The position numbers were made by a program, and so were the translations under genes. DNA of 64,000 nt from a virus. Shown in pieces: positions 22,599-29,588 of the stretch. Within the stretch, counting starts at the first letter, position 1. Each line of letters starts with the position of its first letter. The stretch spans positions 1 to 64,000 of IMG/VR virus record IMGVR_UViG_3300042301_004094. One strand, written 5' to 3'. The notes under the pieces were generated by a model. That model saw only the letters and a program-made list of their open reading frames with translations, searched no databases and was not told the DNA's origin.

Positions 22599-24247
22599 TA
22601 TTCTATTATTAAGTCTATTTTATTTCCTTTAGCATCTACCGCATCTGATAATACAAAATAGAATAAACCTGCAGTATTTGTTAATTGTACTTTAGGGGTG
22701 AATATTAATTTATATGGTGTACCAATTTTGATTCTTGCTGTTTTTAATTGATCAATAGAACCAAATGTTAATCTACCATCATTATGAGTTGAAAAGTTAG
22801 TAATAGTTGAACCTGAATCAAATATGATATTGTCTAATGTTAATTTAGATTCATCATAATTCATTATCACTTGTAACCCAGCTAATTCTGCTTTAGTTAA
22901 TGTTGTTGTTAATATTACTTTACCATTTTCTAATGTAGATGTTACACTTAATTTAGCAGTTTCTACAGCTTCAGTTCTATATGCCATCACAGGTGTTGAA
23001 CTCATTGATTTTTTCAAATTCACTTCACCATTAACTGAGTTGGTATACAATCCACTACTAATTCTAGTAGCAATTACAGCAGGGTCTGATGAGTGTGACC
23101 AGTTCAAATCACCACCCCAAGCAAATACGGCATGTACTTCTTTTATTGGTGTATCAATTAATACTTTATTTTTAGCAACACCATCTAACCAACTCTGGTT
23201 TAATAGTCCACTTTGCCATCTTACTGATGTTGAGGTTGATGTTGGGATCATTGCTACTGAACTCATATTTTGTCCCATTACGTGAGCAAACAATGCATAT
23301 GAATCGGATTCGTTAAATGTATTATCATTTAGTGTTACATTACCTACTCTAGTTTCTAAATTAGGGTAAGTAAAGAAATTAGGTGTTCCACTAATATCAG
23401 TTTGAGAATGTCCTAAAAATGCTTTGTATGCATCTGATACTGTTATGATATTATTCATCCAAGCTTTAGTCATTGATGGACCAACAAATACACCAACCGA
23501 ATCACCAACTTTAACTTGTGTTGTAAATAATGCTTCACCACTACCATCTAAGGGTAATTGAGCAATAGGTTGTTTTGTCCAATCAATATTACCATCTGTT
23601 TTAAGTGGCATTAATTGAACATTGTGATCAGTAATAGTATACCCTTGTGGGAACAATACTTTAACTTTGAATTGAGATGTGTTACCTGTTACATTTGTTA
23701 ATGATAAATTAGTAGCACTACGAGTAATTGGAGTAATTGGGGAAGAAGTATCATTTACTGCATAAGCTAAATCCAATTTATGAATATCATTGTAAGTGTT
23801 TTGGTCTTTTAATACAAACTTCTGTGTTGCAATATCACCATTCACTGCAGCATCTGTTCTTTGAACTGTTAATTGTCCAACATTCCAATCATTATTTACG
23901 GCATAACCCCAAGGAGTTGCTTGATATTGTCCAGATAAATTAGTTTCAGCAACATTTGCTGCAGGGGTAAATCTGTAATTATTCCAACCTGTAAAGAATG
24001 TTTGAACTGATGTACCTTGTGAGAATACTGTACTATTTGGTACCATCGCTAATGCCTTGTTATTAAATGAGTATCTCAACCAAAAATAACGAGGTGTTGT
24101 TGTTCCTCTAGCTATTGTGTATTTTACAGTTAAAGTATCACCAACTTCATAAGGTGGGGCTGGAGTAACTGATTGTGATACAGTAATCTGACTAAATGAT
24201 GTTAATGATGTTAGGAATATTCCTAAAAATAATAATAATTTTTTCAT
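22598..24247 (-). CDS. Exported protein with dockerin- and cohesin-like modules (549 aa)
   Basis: ATG 24247 gives a signal peptide (MKKLLLFLGIFLTSLTSFSQ); the longer frame uses a TTG. Beta-rich N-terminal domains follow. A dockerin-like loop (LNDNTFNESDSYALFAHVMG) lies around residue 320. The last ~110 residues (VILTTTLTKAELAGLQVIMN, YDESKLTLDNIIFD) match the cohesin-like end of the lectin protein, so the two are paralogues over their C-terminal halves. Their loops and cohesin-like ends could pair with each other (inference). Overlaps the lectin gene by 1 nt. Confidence 0.65.
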   Translation of the reverse strand: MKKLLLFLGIFLTSLTSFSQITVSQSVTPAPPYEVGDTLTVKYTIARGTTTPRYFWLRYSFNNKALAMVPNSTVFSQGTSVQTFFTGWNNYRFTPAANVAETNLSGQYQATPWGYAVNNDWNVGQLTVQRTDAAVNGDIATQKFVLKDQNTYNDIHKLDLAYAVNDTSSPITPITRSATNLSLTNVTGNTSQFKVKVLFPQGYTITDHNVQLMPLKTDGNIDWTKQPIAQLPLDGSGEALFTTQVKVGDSVGVFVGPSMTKAWMNNIITVSDAYKAFLGHSQTDISGTPNFFTYPNLETRVGNVTLNDNTFNESDSYALFAHVMGQNMSSVAMIPTSTSTSVRWQSGLLNQSWLDGVAKNKVLIDTPIKEVHAVFAWGGDLNWSHSSDPAVIATRISSGLYTNSVNGEVNLKKSMSSTPVMAYRTEAVETAKLSVTSTLENGKVILTTTLTKAELAGLQVIMNYDESKLTLDNIIFDSGSTITNFSTHNDGRLTFGSIDQLKTARIKIGTPYKLIFTPKVQLTNTAGLFYFVLSDAVDAKGNKIDLIIE

Positions 24248-24251
24248 GATT

Positions 24252-24902
24252 TTATTTTTCAAATAATTTTGTGACTAATTTATCACAACCTTTTTTGAGA
24301 GCATTACTTAGTGAAGTTTGATTAAATTTACCACCTTCATCCACAAGTAAAGTAGACATGGAAACTTCAGATGAAGATTCTTCAACAATAATTTCTTTTT
24401 CTTTTATACCATCTTTATATAAGATTCCTTTTAAACGAATAATGACTTCTTCTTCACCTTTATGGAAAACTGAAATATTTTTCTTAGTAGTTAATACATC
24501 TAAATAAACAATTTCGACACGTAATTTGTTTGTAGCGTCTGATGATATATTATAGCCTTTATCTTGTAAAAATTCTTCTAATACATTCTTAACACCAAAT
24601 TCTAGATTACGATTACCTGCTAATTTACCAACAACTATTTTATTAGTAACTTTTTCAACATAGATATGTTCATCTGCGTTATACCAGATATTACCTGGGG
24701 AATTTTTAAATGTACCGTCAATTTTATGACTAATTGCATTAGACATTTGTAAATTTTCATCATAAGATTTAAAAATTTGACAATATACAAAATACAATTG
24801 TACTACTAATGCAGCTATTACAAGGGATCCTAGTAAATAGAACACACCTAGCGCGAACACATCACGCAGTTTGGTGGCCATGTTTATGGCTATTTGTTTC
24901 AT
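24252..24902 (-). CDS. Membrane-anchored CsgG/LpoB-fold-like protein (216 aa)
   Basis: A TM anchor at about residues 17-39 (VFYLLGSLVIAALVVQLYFV) precedes a periplasmic domain. That domain has strands VEIVYLDVLTTKKNISVF and EVIIRLKGILYKDGIKEKE, and a final helix NALKKGCDKLVTKLFEK. The order resembles the CsgG-like protein at 17.6 kb and LptE/LpoB-type folds. It heads the exported block downstream of the tmRNA and could be the inner-membrane partner of that apparatus (inference). Confidence 0.5.
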   Translation of the reverse strand: MKQIAINMATKLRDVFALGVFYLLGSLVIAALVVQLYFVYCQIFKSYDENLQMSNAISHKIDGTFKNSPGNIWYNADEHIYVEKVTNKIVVGKLAGNRNLEFGVKNVLEEFLQDKGYNISSDATNKLRVEIVYLDVLTTKKNISVFHKGEEEVIIRLKGILYKDGIKEKEIIVEESSSEVSMSTLLVDEGGKFNQTSLSNALKKGCDKLVTKLFEK

Positions 24903-24929
24903 CTTCTTTTAATTTTTAATGGTTCGAAC

Positions 24930-24938
24930 ATAAATATG
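24930..24938 (-). promoter_or_regulatory. TATATTTAT-like element (class II, variant)
   Basis: Minus strand CATATTTAT about 27 nt before the gene starting at 24902, just after the tmRNA terminator. Likely promoter of the exported block. Confidence 0.4.
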
Positions 24939-24939
24939 C

Positions 24940-24970
24940 AAAAAAAAAGACAACCATTTCTGGTTGTCTT
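24940..24970 (-). terminator. Rho-independent terminator of the tmRNA
   Basis: Minus strand AAGACAACCA-GAAA-TGGTTGTCTT followed by a run of Ts: a perfect 10-bp stem 7 nt after the tmRNA 3' end. Confidence 0.9.
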
Positions 24971-24976
24971 AAATTG

Positions 24977-25367
24977 TGGAGGTGAAGGGAGTCGAACCCT
25001 TGTCCAGATACGGATTTAATAAATCTCGTTCACAAGCTTAGTTAATTTTTCTAAATTAACAAAATATGAAGTTTGATGTATGTGGGAATCATACTTCCAA
25101 ATTACCTGGTTGTGGAATTATTTTATGAGGGCTCCACCCTAAGACCCCCTTTGTAGGCACTTCTGTTCCTAGGTTATATGTGCACCGACCCGAGTTGGAC
25201 TAGGCAGCTACTGCGTAATCCGCACCAACGAATGCCATAGCATCTTCGAAGGTCATTGTAGATAATTCTACGTCATTTATTGTTCGATAGGTATTTACGG
25301 ATTTCCATCTAACCCGGCTTGCATCAACTATACCAACTCATCGCACCTGTCAAAACCAGGCACCCCC
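24977..25367 (-). ncRNA. ssrA: tmRNA (transfer-messenger RNA)
   Basis: The 5' end GGGGGTGCCTGGTTTTGACA pairs with the 3' acceptor CACCTCC-A, and the 3' part has the T-arm AGGGTTCGACTCCCTT. Between them, 391 nt hold pseudoknot-like repeats and a tag frame ending GADYAVAA and a TAG at 25200-25202. The frame stays open upstream (EDAMAFVGADYAVAA), so the resume codon is uncertain. No CCA is encoded. tmRNA rescues stalled ribosomes together with SmpB, which is not encoded here, so the host protein would be used. Confidence 0.9.
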
Positions 25368-25372
25368 ATGTG

Positions 25373-25696
25373 TTAAATAACTTCTGCTTTTTTCTTTCGT
25401 TTTTTGCCTTCTAATATTTTTTGAATATCAGCACACAATTCATATTCTTCTAACTTGATCAAATCATCCATACAATTACTTAACAATTCTTTGTATTGTG
25501 ATTTCTCAATGTTAAATATCATCCCACTTGTGTCTTTGAATGTAATATCAAATATATCTATTCGATCTTTACCTCGTTTATGAGCACTAAGAACACATCT
25601 AACCATTTTAAGTATTAAATCACTATCCCTATCCCTCATCATTTGAAGGAATTGACGATTACTTTCTAACATTAATACCCAACAGGCCATATCCAT
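25373..25696 (-). CDS. Hypothetical protein with UVR-like end (107 aa)
   Basis: Start at ATG 25696 (MDMACWVLMLESNRQFLQMM); the longer frame reads through tRNA-Leu. The C-terminus (KLEEYELCADIQKILEGKK) resembles the UVR motif of UvrB/UvrC, a two-helix protein-contact element. A similar ending occurs in the 99-aa protein at 28.3 kb, suggesting a phage family that uses it to bind a partner. Ends 6 nt before the tmRNA. Confidence 0.6.
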   Translation of the reverse strand: MDMACWVLMLESNRQFLQMMRDRDSDLILKMVRCVLSAHKRGKDRIDIFDITFKDTSGMIFNIEKSQYKELLSNCMDDLIKLEEYELCADIQKILEGKKRKKKAEVI

Positions 25697-25704
25697 AATT
25701 ATTG

Positions 25705-25788
25705 TACCAGGAGCGGGAATCGAACCCGCACTCGCGTTGGCGAACAAGATTTTAAGTCTTGCGTGTCTACCTATTCCACCACCCCGGC
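25705..25788 (-). tRNA. tRNA-Leu (TAA)
   Basis: Class II cloverleaf of 84 nt: acceptor GCCGGGG with G-U pairs, D-arm GTGGAATAGGTAGACAC, anticodon loop CTTAAAA and T-arm GCGGGTTCGATTCCCGC. No encoded CCA. Reads UUA/UUG, common in AT-rich genomes. Confidence 0.9.
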
Positions 25789-25903
25789 ATGTGCAACTTT
25801 TGTATTACCCTATGAGTTGCCAACATCGCCGTCATACGATACGGAGAGTTTCATGTTGCCAGAGGAGTTACTCTGTCTTCGTCGTTCCACGTTCGAACGA
25901 TTG

Positions 25904-26062
25904 CTGTAGGGGAAGGATTCGAACCTCCACGCGGCGATTCAACAAATGACACTTTTGCTAGCTAGCCTGTGGTCAACCCATTATCATTTGTCTATCTCGA
26001 ACTCCGCACCCTCGAGACGGGAGGGCATGTCTGCCAAGCGTACGCCTTTTCACCACCCTACA
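25904..26062 (-). tRNA. tRNA-like RNA with an 80-nt variable arm
   Basis: Acceptor TGTAGGG/CCCTACA pairs over 7 bp with discriminator G. The T-arm GGAGG-TTCGAAT-CCTTC and a D-stem GTG/CAT are present, and the anticodon stem CCCTC/GAGGG encloses loop CCGTCTC. This places GTC at the anticodon, with C instead of the near-universal U33. The D-loop carries about 10 extra bases including palindrome GCGTACGC. The variable region (26008-25929) folds into a long hairpin (GACAAATGA/TCATTTGTT plus flanking GCGG/CCGC). Could be a functional tRNA, an allo-tRNA-like molecule, or a derived tRNA mimic. Confidence 0.55.
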
Positions 26063-26077
26063 ATTCCAGCTTAATAA

Positions 26078-26287
26078 CTATTGTTTGAAATGTCTTTCAA
26101 GCGTGGCAATTTTATCTTCAGCATCAACTAACATTGTAAGCGCTTCTTCAGCGTTATTGTAGAAGTCTTTTGTTGAATGATCACCAATACCAGCGGCGTG
26201 ATAAGACAATAGATCCAAAGTTAATAGAGCTTTTGTTTTGTCAGCTATTGCTGAAGCCATAAGCATGTCGTATAATTCTTTTTTCAT
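26078..26287 (-). CDS. Hypothetical helical protein (69 aa)
   Basis: Starts MKKELYDMLMASAIADKTKA; helical throughout with an Asp/Glu-rich end. No family recognised. It sits among the tRNAs and has its own class I promoter at 26293-26317, a few nt before the ATG. Confidence 0.65.
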   Translation of the reverse strand: MKKELYDMLMASAIADKTKALLTLDLLSYHAAGIGDHSTKDFYNNAEEALTMLVDAEDKIATLERHFKQ

Positions 26288-26292
26288 ATGTG

Positions 26293-26317
26293 GTTAATTT
26301 ACAATTTTCTTTTTGCC
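26293..26317 (-). promoter_or_regulatory. Bipartite phage promoter (class I)
   Basis: Minus strand GGCAAAA, nine bases, TAAATTAAC, 5 nt before the start at 26287. The A/T element is more divergent than at other sites. Confidence 0.5.
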
Positions 26318-26365
26318 CGTCCAACATTTTTTCTAAATTTCCTTATGTCAAATAAACGTTGCACG

Positions 26366-26439
26366 TGGGCCTGGTAGGAATCGAACCTACTACCTTCACA
26401 TTATGAGTGTGCCGCTCTAACCGATTGAGCTACAGGCCC
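26366..26439 (-). tRNA. tRNA-Met or tRNA-Ile2 (CAT)
   Basis: Standard 74-nt cloverleaf: GGGCCTG/CAGGCCC, D-arm AGCTCAATCGGTTAGAGC, anticodon loop CTCATAA, T-arm GTAGGTTCGATTCCTAC. CAT with this loop occurs in both elongator Met and lysidine-modified Ile2 tRNAs, so the amino acid is not settled. No encoded CCA. Confidence 0.85.
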
Positions 26440-26445
26440 TTGTTG

Positions 26446-26517
26446 AGCTCCCACTCGGAATCGAACCAAGTTATCATGATTACAAGTCATGCGCATCGCC
26501 TGCAATGCTTTAGGAGC
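26446..26517 (-). tRNA. tRNA-Thr (TGT)
   Basis: 72-nt cloverleaf: GCTCCTA/TGGGAGC, D-stem GCAT/ATGC, anticodon loop CTTGTAA, T-arm CTTGGTTCGATTCCGAG. No encoded CCA. Reads ACA and related codons. Confidence 0.85.
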
Positions 26518-26526
26518 ATTAATATG

Positions 26527-26611
26527 CGGAAAGACAGGGATTCGAACCCCAGATACCTTTCAGTATGCCGGTTTTCAAGACCGGTGCATTCAACCACTCT
26601 GCCATCTTTCC
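26527..26611 (-). tRNA. tRNA-Ser (TGA)
   Basis: 85-nt class II cloverleaf: GGAAAGA/TCTTTCC, anticodon stem CCGGT/ACCGG with loop containing TGA, extra arm CATACTGAAAGGTATC, T-arm TGGGGTTCGAATCCCTG. Discriminator G as usual for serine tRNAs. Confidence 0.9.
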
Positions 26612-26666
26612 TGGAGTGCAGTGGGAGCTAGCTTCCCTGTGGTTACTGCACATTTTATCCACTTTG

Positions 26667-26738
26667 TACTCAGTACGGGATTCGAACCCGTATTACATCC
26701 GTGAAAGGGATGTGACCTAACCCTTAGTCGAACTGAGC
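26667..26738 (-). tRNA. tRNA-Glu (TTC)
   Basis: 72-nt cloverleaf: GCTCAGT/ACTGAGT (one G-U), anticodon arm CATCC-CTTTCAC-GGATG, T-arm ACGGGTTCGAATCCCGT. No encoded CCA. Confidence 0.85.
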
Positions 26739-26744
26739 AGCTGT

Positions 26745-26972
26745 TTATTCAGCTTCTACAGAGTCTAGTAAAATTACTTCTGCAATTTTAGCTTCAGATG
26801 CTGATTTTACTTCAAACTCATCTTCTCCTCTGCTTACTAAATATTGTACTGTTCTAGCTTCTGCTTCAGTTACTGACTGAGCATCAACTAAATAATTTAC
26901 ATTTTGTTTTTTTACTTTACCTCTATCGTCTTCAGTTGTAAACTGAACTTTTACTTGGAAAAACTGTGCCAT
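26745..26972 (-). CDS. DUF4494-like protein (75 aa)
   Basis: Starts MAQFFQVKVQFTTEDDRGKV; the order strand, strand, NYLVDAQSVTEAEARTVQYL helix, strand matches the DUF4494 family of small Bacteroidota phage/element proteins as I know it. Function unknown. Located directly after tRNA-Glu. Short cytoplasmic alpha/beta protein. Confidence 0.6.
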   Translation of the reverse strand: MAQFFQVKVQFTTEDDRGKVKKQNVNYLVDAQSVTEAEARTVQYLVSRGEDEFEVKSASEAKIAEVILLDSVEAE

Positions 26973-26973
26973 G

Positions 26974-27267
26974 TTATTTTATTTTTTTTGTGTATACTGA
27001 ATAATCATAAATGTGTGCTCTATATTTGAATAGTGCTTTTTGAAATTTAGTGCGGTTTCTGTAATCTTCTAATGACTCGCTTTCTCTACGAGCAGGACCA
27101 ATTCCTGAGTAATAATCAATCATGTTATTGTTTAATTTTACTTCATTAGCAAAGAACATCATTTTAGCCATATTTCTAGAGCCAAATGGTTGATAGCCAA
27201 CTTTGTACATTTGATTTACTTCTTCTGGTAATTCAAAACCAGCGTATTGGTTGTGTAATCCTTCCAT
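26974..27267 (-). CDS. Hypothetical protein (97 aa)
   Basis: Begins MEGLHNQYAGFELPEEVNQM; mixed composition, basic C-terminus (ALFKYRAHIYDYSVYTKKIK). No recognised motif. A TATATTCAC element (27285-27293) lies before the ATG but lacks the GGCAAAG box. One nt separates it from the DUF4494-like gene. Confidence 0.6.
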   Translation of the reverse strand: MEGLHNQYAGFELPEEVNQMYKVGYQPFGSRNMAKMMFFANEVKLNNNMIDYYSGIGPARRESESLEDYRNRTKFQKALFKYRAHIYDYSVYTKKIK

Positions 27268-27305
27268 ATTTTATAACTTTATTTAATGTGAATATACGAC
27301 GGGCA

Positions 27306-27899
27306 TTATAGGATTCCAAGCGCTTTCATATTTTCTATTTGATCTTCTGAAAGCTGGAAATCCGGTTCCTCTACTTTGAATTTGTTAGTGGTGAAACTCT
27401 CAATTTTATCCACTTGATCAGGGGTAAACACGTCACCTATGAATAGAAAATAGCAATTGTAACATAACAATTCTAAATTCTCTAAACGATAATTACGTTT
27501 ATTATTATCTTTAAAATTAAGTAACAATGGTATCTTGTAATCAGTTACTCGACGCTCACAGAATCCACAATTAGCACAATCTTCAGATATTTTATTTTCA
27601 TAAATCAATCTATTCTTAATCTTTTCAGGATTAAAATGAGATGGATCCATCTGCCCATTTAATATCTGTTCTAAAGCAGGTTCTTTTTTAACTCCAACTA
27701 AATGTTTTGGAATGCCTTTACCAGACTGGTTAAAGTGAGTATCAAATAGAGTTTTACCAGTTTCATCATCTTTATAGAGCTTAGCGTATGCTTTGTAATG
27801 AGTATAAGAACAATCTAAGTAACGAGCAGCTGCTCTATTACTACGAGTGTGTCTCATAGCCCTTAAGATATCATCTTTCGAAAACGGTTTTGGTTTCAT
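27306..27899 (-). CDS. HTH plus degenerate HNH-type protein (197 aa)
   Basis: An N-terminal helix-turn-helix (RSNRAAARYLDCSYTHYKAY) is followed at about residues 100-155 by an HNH-like zinc fold: CANCGFCERR, then PLLLNFKDNNKRNYRLENLELLCYNCYFLF. The zinc cysteines (CxxC twice) remain, but the HNH catalytic histidines are replaced (LN for HH-type, CYNCY for CPNCH). I infer a DNA-binding protein that no longer cuts. Phage homologues with active HNH are homing-type or terminase-associated nucleases. Confidence 0.6.
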   Translation of the reverse strand: MKPKPFSKDDILRAMRHTRSNRAAARYLDCSYTHYKAYAKLYKDDETGKTLFDTHFNQSGKGIPKHLVGVKKEPALEQILNGQMDPSHFNPEKIKNRLIYENKISEDCANCGFCERRVTDYKIPLLLNFKDNNKRNYRLENLELLCYNCYFLFIGDVFTPDQVDKIESFTTNKFKVEEPDFQLSEDQIENMKALGIL

Positions 27900-27901
27900 A
27901 A

Positions 27902-28315
27902 CTATTTTTTCTTCTTCTCATTCCCATTTATAACTTGTAATAACATCCACAAATCATCAGGATTTTGCAAGAGTATTTCGTTACCATTAGGATCAACTAA
28001 AACTTGTATATTTCCTTCAGGATCAATTCGATCATATAAATAGAAAAATATTAATTCAGATGCTTCTTTTCCAAAATGTAATATAATTAAATTATCAATA
28101 GCCTCATAAAATACATCATCGTATTTAGTAAGATCTAATTGAAAATCACCACTTAATAGAAAAGATCTTGTGTTTGCTTGTTCTAGATTAATTATAATTT
28201 TATTAAATAATTCTCTAGTAGCATCAGCTTGTGTCTTTTTTCTTCTTGTAAGTGTTGTATCAGAACCTAAAATTAAATCTATTGATTTTTTTGCGTCATC
28301 AACATTTCCTTCCAT
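27902..28315 (-). CDS. Hypothetical protein (137 aa)
   Basis: Helical; N-terminus reads KSIDLILGSDTTLTRRKKTQ, with a hydrophobic patch LIILHFGKEASELIFFYLYD. No signal peptide. No family recognised; position between the HNH-like protein and the ClpP-like gene gives no strong clue. It might be a virion or assembly protein. Confidence 0.55.
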   Translation of the reverse strand: MEGNVDDAKKSIDLILGSDTTLTRRKKTQADATRELFNKIIINLEQANTRSFLLSGDFQLDLTKYDDVFYEAIDNLIILHFGKEASELIFFYLYDRIDPEGNIQVLVDPNGNEILLQNPDDLWMLLQVINGNEKKKK

Positions 28316-28317
28316 AA

Positions 28318-28617
28318 CTAAATTTGTTTTATTAAATCCCTTATCTCAATACATCTATCATAGTCTTCGTTTTCTACATAGTGCTCTAATAGATTTTCAA
28401 GAGTTGGTTGCCATTTCTCTTTTTCTAATTCCAAATATGAAGTTGTACCTGCAATTTGAAATAAAGAAATTGATTTTTTCTTCTTTTTAATTCCGTCTTT
28501 TATAGCAAATATTGTTTCCTCTATAACTGCTTTTCTAATTGCAGGATGTGTACTTACTTGTTCATAGGTTGCCCCATCACCAAGTGATATTTTAAACACT
28601 GGAATTCTCCTTTTCAT
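28318..28617 (-). CDS. Hypothetical protein with UVR-like C-terminus (99 aa)
   Basis: N-terminal ISLGDGATYEQVSTHPAIRK, a Lys cluster in the middle, and the C-terminal ENLLEHYVENEDYDRCIEIR segment, which fits the UVR-like pattern and parallels the 107-aa protein near 25.5 kb. Probably binds another protein by this end. Function unknown. Confidence 0.55.
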   Translation of the reverse strand: MKRRIPVFKISLGDGATYEQVSTHPAIRKAVIEETIFAIKDGIKKKKKSISLFQIAGTTSYLELEKEKWQPTLENLLEHYVENEDYDRCIEIRDLIKQI

Positions 28618-28638
28618 ATTATTCCTTTTTAACAGTGA

Positions 28639-28983
28639 TTACTCAGCTGTAACTTCTTCTTCTGGCGCTGCAGGGGCTTCTGTTGGAACTTCCTCTGCTG
28701 GTTGTTCTTCAGGCATAATTGCCTTTTTAATCATCAATCGGATATCCTGAATAGGAATTAGAAAACCAATAACATTATCAAAAGGAACATCTGTGTCCAT
28801 ATTTGCAGTCATATTAAATTGTTGCAAACCTTGGTTTAATTTTGATTGTAGCTTTTGAGTCATAGCAGCTTTATCATCACCCACTAATGTTTGAGGTAAT
28901 GCAAATTGTACCTTAATACCCTTTTTTGTTGGGTTATGGTTTACATCTACTTTAAGTTTTGGTTTTATGTTTAAATCTGCCAT
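28639..28983 (-). CDS. Hypothetical protein with acidic tail (114 aa)
   Basis: Begins MADLNIKPKLKVDVNHNPTK; a folded alpha/beta part reaches to about residue 90, then a Pro/Glu/Ala-rich acidic tail (EEQPAEEVPTEAPAAPEEE). Such tails are typical of flexible linkers. It precedes the ClpP-like gene in reading order by 27 nt. No family recognised. Confidence 0.55.
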   Translation of the reverse strand: MADLNIKPKLKVDVNHNPTKKGIKVQFALPQTLVGDDKAAMTQKLQSKLNQGLQQFNMTANMDTDVPFDNVIGFLIPIQDIRLMIKKAIMPEEQPAEEVPTEAPAAPEEEVTAE

Positions 28984-29010
28984 TATAATATGTTTATATA
29001 TAAATATTAA

Positions 29011-29553
29011 TTATTCTATGATCTCATCAACAAGACCATATTTTTGTGCTGTTCTAACATCAAAATACCACTCCGCTTGCCTGTCTCTGTGAGGTTGTAA
29101 TATTTTTGGTGTTAGTTTTGTTTTAGAAATCAGATAAGTATCACATAATTTATCAATACGTTCTGTTTCTTTTAATTCTTGTTTATGAAATGCTACTTTA
29201 CCATTAATTTCATATGCCGCTTCGTGATACATAAATGTCGAATATTTACTCGCAATTCTGTGATGTCCCGCAGCATATACTATTAAAGCCATTGACATTG
29301 CTGTACCATGGCATATAGTATGGATTGGAGTCTGCGAATTATCAATTACATCAATTAAAGCCAATCCACTGAACACTTCCCCACCAAATGAATTAATAAT
29401 GAGTTTAATTGGTTCTACTGTTTGCTTTTTAGCGTCTTCATTGTTAATCTCATATATATCTTGTATAATTTGATTAACAGTTTCACACTCAATATCCCCC
29501 AATGTTATGATCCGACTTAATGGGTCTAATTTGGAACGACGCTCTCTTGACAT
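29011..29553 (-). CDS. clpP-like: ClpP-like serine peptidase (180 aa)
   Basis: S14 fold: the strand-turn INSFGGEVFSGLAL, the nucleophile elbow CHGTAMSMALIVYAAG (Ser in MSM), and His in TFMYHEAAYE, with an Asp late (WYFDVRTAQKYG). In tailed phages this family often serves as the head maturation protease; it could instead pair with host ClpX as a degradation subunit. No scaffold or capsid gene is next to it, so the role is open. ATG follows the class II element at 29572-29580. Confidence 0.75.
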   Translation of the reverse strand: MSRERRSKLDPLSRIITLGDIECETVNQIIQDIYEINNEDAKKQTVEPIKLIINSFGGEVFSGLALIDVIDNSQTPIHTICHGTAMSMALIVYAAGHHRIASKYSTFMYHEAAYEINGKVAFHKQELKETERIDKLCDTYLISKTKLTPKILQPHRDRQAEWYFDVRTAQKYGLVDEIIE

Positions 29554-29571
29554 AATTTATAATTTTCTCTT

Positions 29572-29580
29572 ATAAATATA
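29572..29580 (-). promoter_or_regulatory. TATATTTAT promoter-like element (class II)
   Basis: Minus strand TATATTTAT 19 nt upstream of the ClpP-like gene, with no GGCAAAG box. Confidence 0.4.
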
Positions 29581-29588
29581 AGTCCAAA

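Noticed and set aside
25789-25903. A further tRNA between tRNA-Leu and the long-armed RNA
   Set aside because: TTCGAACG is present but no acceptor or D-arm pairs with it.
27285-27293. TATATTCAC before the 97-aa gene as another class I promoter
   Set aside because: The nine-base spacing leads to TTATAGG-type sequence rather than a GGCAAAG box, so it was not listed with the set.
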